Positions 1-64,000 of a DNA stretch of 64,000 nucleotides are shown in pieces. Each line of letters starts with the position of its first letter. Within the stretch, counting starts at the first letter, position 1. Below the pieces are notes generated by a model, which was not told the DNA's origin, made no database searches, and saw only the letters and a list, made by a program, of their open reading frames with translations. Location of the stretch: NCBI GenBank assembly GCA_034509425.1, contig JAVTVJ010000117.1, positions 2,356,001-2,420,000 on the forward strand, in the 5' to 3' direction. The position numbers and the translations under genes are program-made. Source of the DNA: Eopsaltria australis (lineage: Eukaryota > Chordata > Aves > Passeriformes > Petroicidae).

Positions 1-440
1 TGGCTTTCTCAGTGCCACAATCCTTCAAGGTTTTGGAGGAAATGTTTTAATCATGAACTTAATCGAAAGCTCTTAGTCACTCCTCATCCAGAACTACAGA
101 CAAGTTTCCAGCTGCACCAAGCTCTGCTCCATTACCTGTTCAATGAGTTGGTGTGCAAGTGAATGACAGATGACACCTGCACTAAGAATTAACCCCCAGA
201 TGATTCCCTGCCTTGGAGTACTCGGGTTGATGTCACATTCCTACAGGTAATAGCTACATTTTAAGAATCTTCACTAATACTAAACCTGAGTCCATGCAGA
301 ATTATAACCCAAAGTTCAGACTGCTCAGGGAACCAAAAGCTGTGCCTGTGCCAAGAAGGGAGCACCAAAACCTGCCCCAGTGTGCTGAGGCTGACTGGGA
401 AGGCAGTGGCTGAGCACCAGGTGAGCAGAGCTCCACGTAC
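1..440 (-). other. PTK2: PTK2 intron, first 440 nt, continuing outside the window
   Basis: I searched both strands for the next FAT exon (helices 2-4) and do not find it, so this is intron. No repeats recognised. Confidence 0.8.

Positions 441-64000
<63,560 letters not shown>

Noticed and set aside
261..440. Extension of the last FAT exon past the STHRE codons
   Set aside because: The open frame continues only by reading through the donor gtacgt; the residues after STHRE do not match FAT.

Overview
The window is vertebrate genomic DNA and almost certainly avian: about 60% A+T, long introns, and several degraded CR1 LINE fragments with the bird-type 3' end, but no mammalian SINEs. It lies wholly inside one gene, PTK2 (focal adhesion kinase, FAK), on the minus strand. 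Transcription runs from 64000 down to 1. The gene continues beyond both ends: the FERM F1/F2 exons are past 64000, and the last FAT exons and 3' UTR are below position 1. I see no second gene on either strand.

I placed 22 constitutive exons by translating the minus strand and matching splice sites. Their lengths sum to 2157 nt, or 719 codons, which equals human residues 264-982. All codon phases agree across junctions. In transcript order they encode the end of the FERM domain (55355-63994), the FERM-kinase linker with Tyr397 (39417-52918), the whole tyrosine kinase domain (26449-36953), the proline-rich disordered linker (1135-20392 region, with Tyr861 and two SH3-binding sites), and the start of the FAT domain with Tyr925 (441-1134). 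Residue numbers follow human FAK.

The most interesting content is four small cassette exons hidden in introns. Three surround Tyr397: an 84-nt exon (44345-44428, 'box 28'), an 18-nt microexon (43173-43190, 'box 6') and a 21-nt microexon (38013-38033, 'box 7'). The fourth is a 9-nt microexon encoding Pro-Trp-Arg (2376-2384, the 'PWR' insert) just before the FAT region. They correspond to the brain-enriched FAK+ inserts known from rat. All are multiples of three with matching phases, so any combination keeps the frame. Splicing-regulator motifs sit beside them: a UGCAUG and GU-rich tract downstream of PWR, and a long pyrimidine tract plus UGCAUG upstream of box 6.

The 6-kb intron after the kinase domain (20393-26448) is where birds start FRNK, the kinase-less C-terminal FAK product. 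A consensus donor at 21041-21048 below a small CpG cluster and an A/T-rich TATA-like stretch is a candidate FRNK 5' exon. The rest is intron, CR1 debris and simple repeats. I found no novel multi-gene system; the novelty is regulatory and splicing-related.
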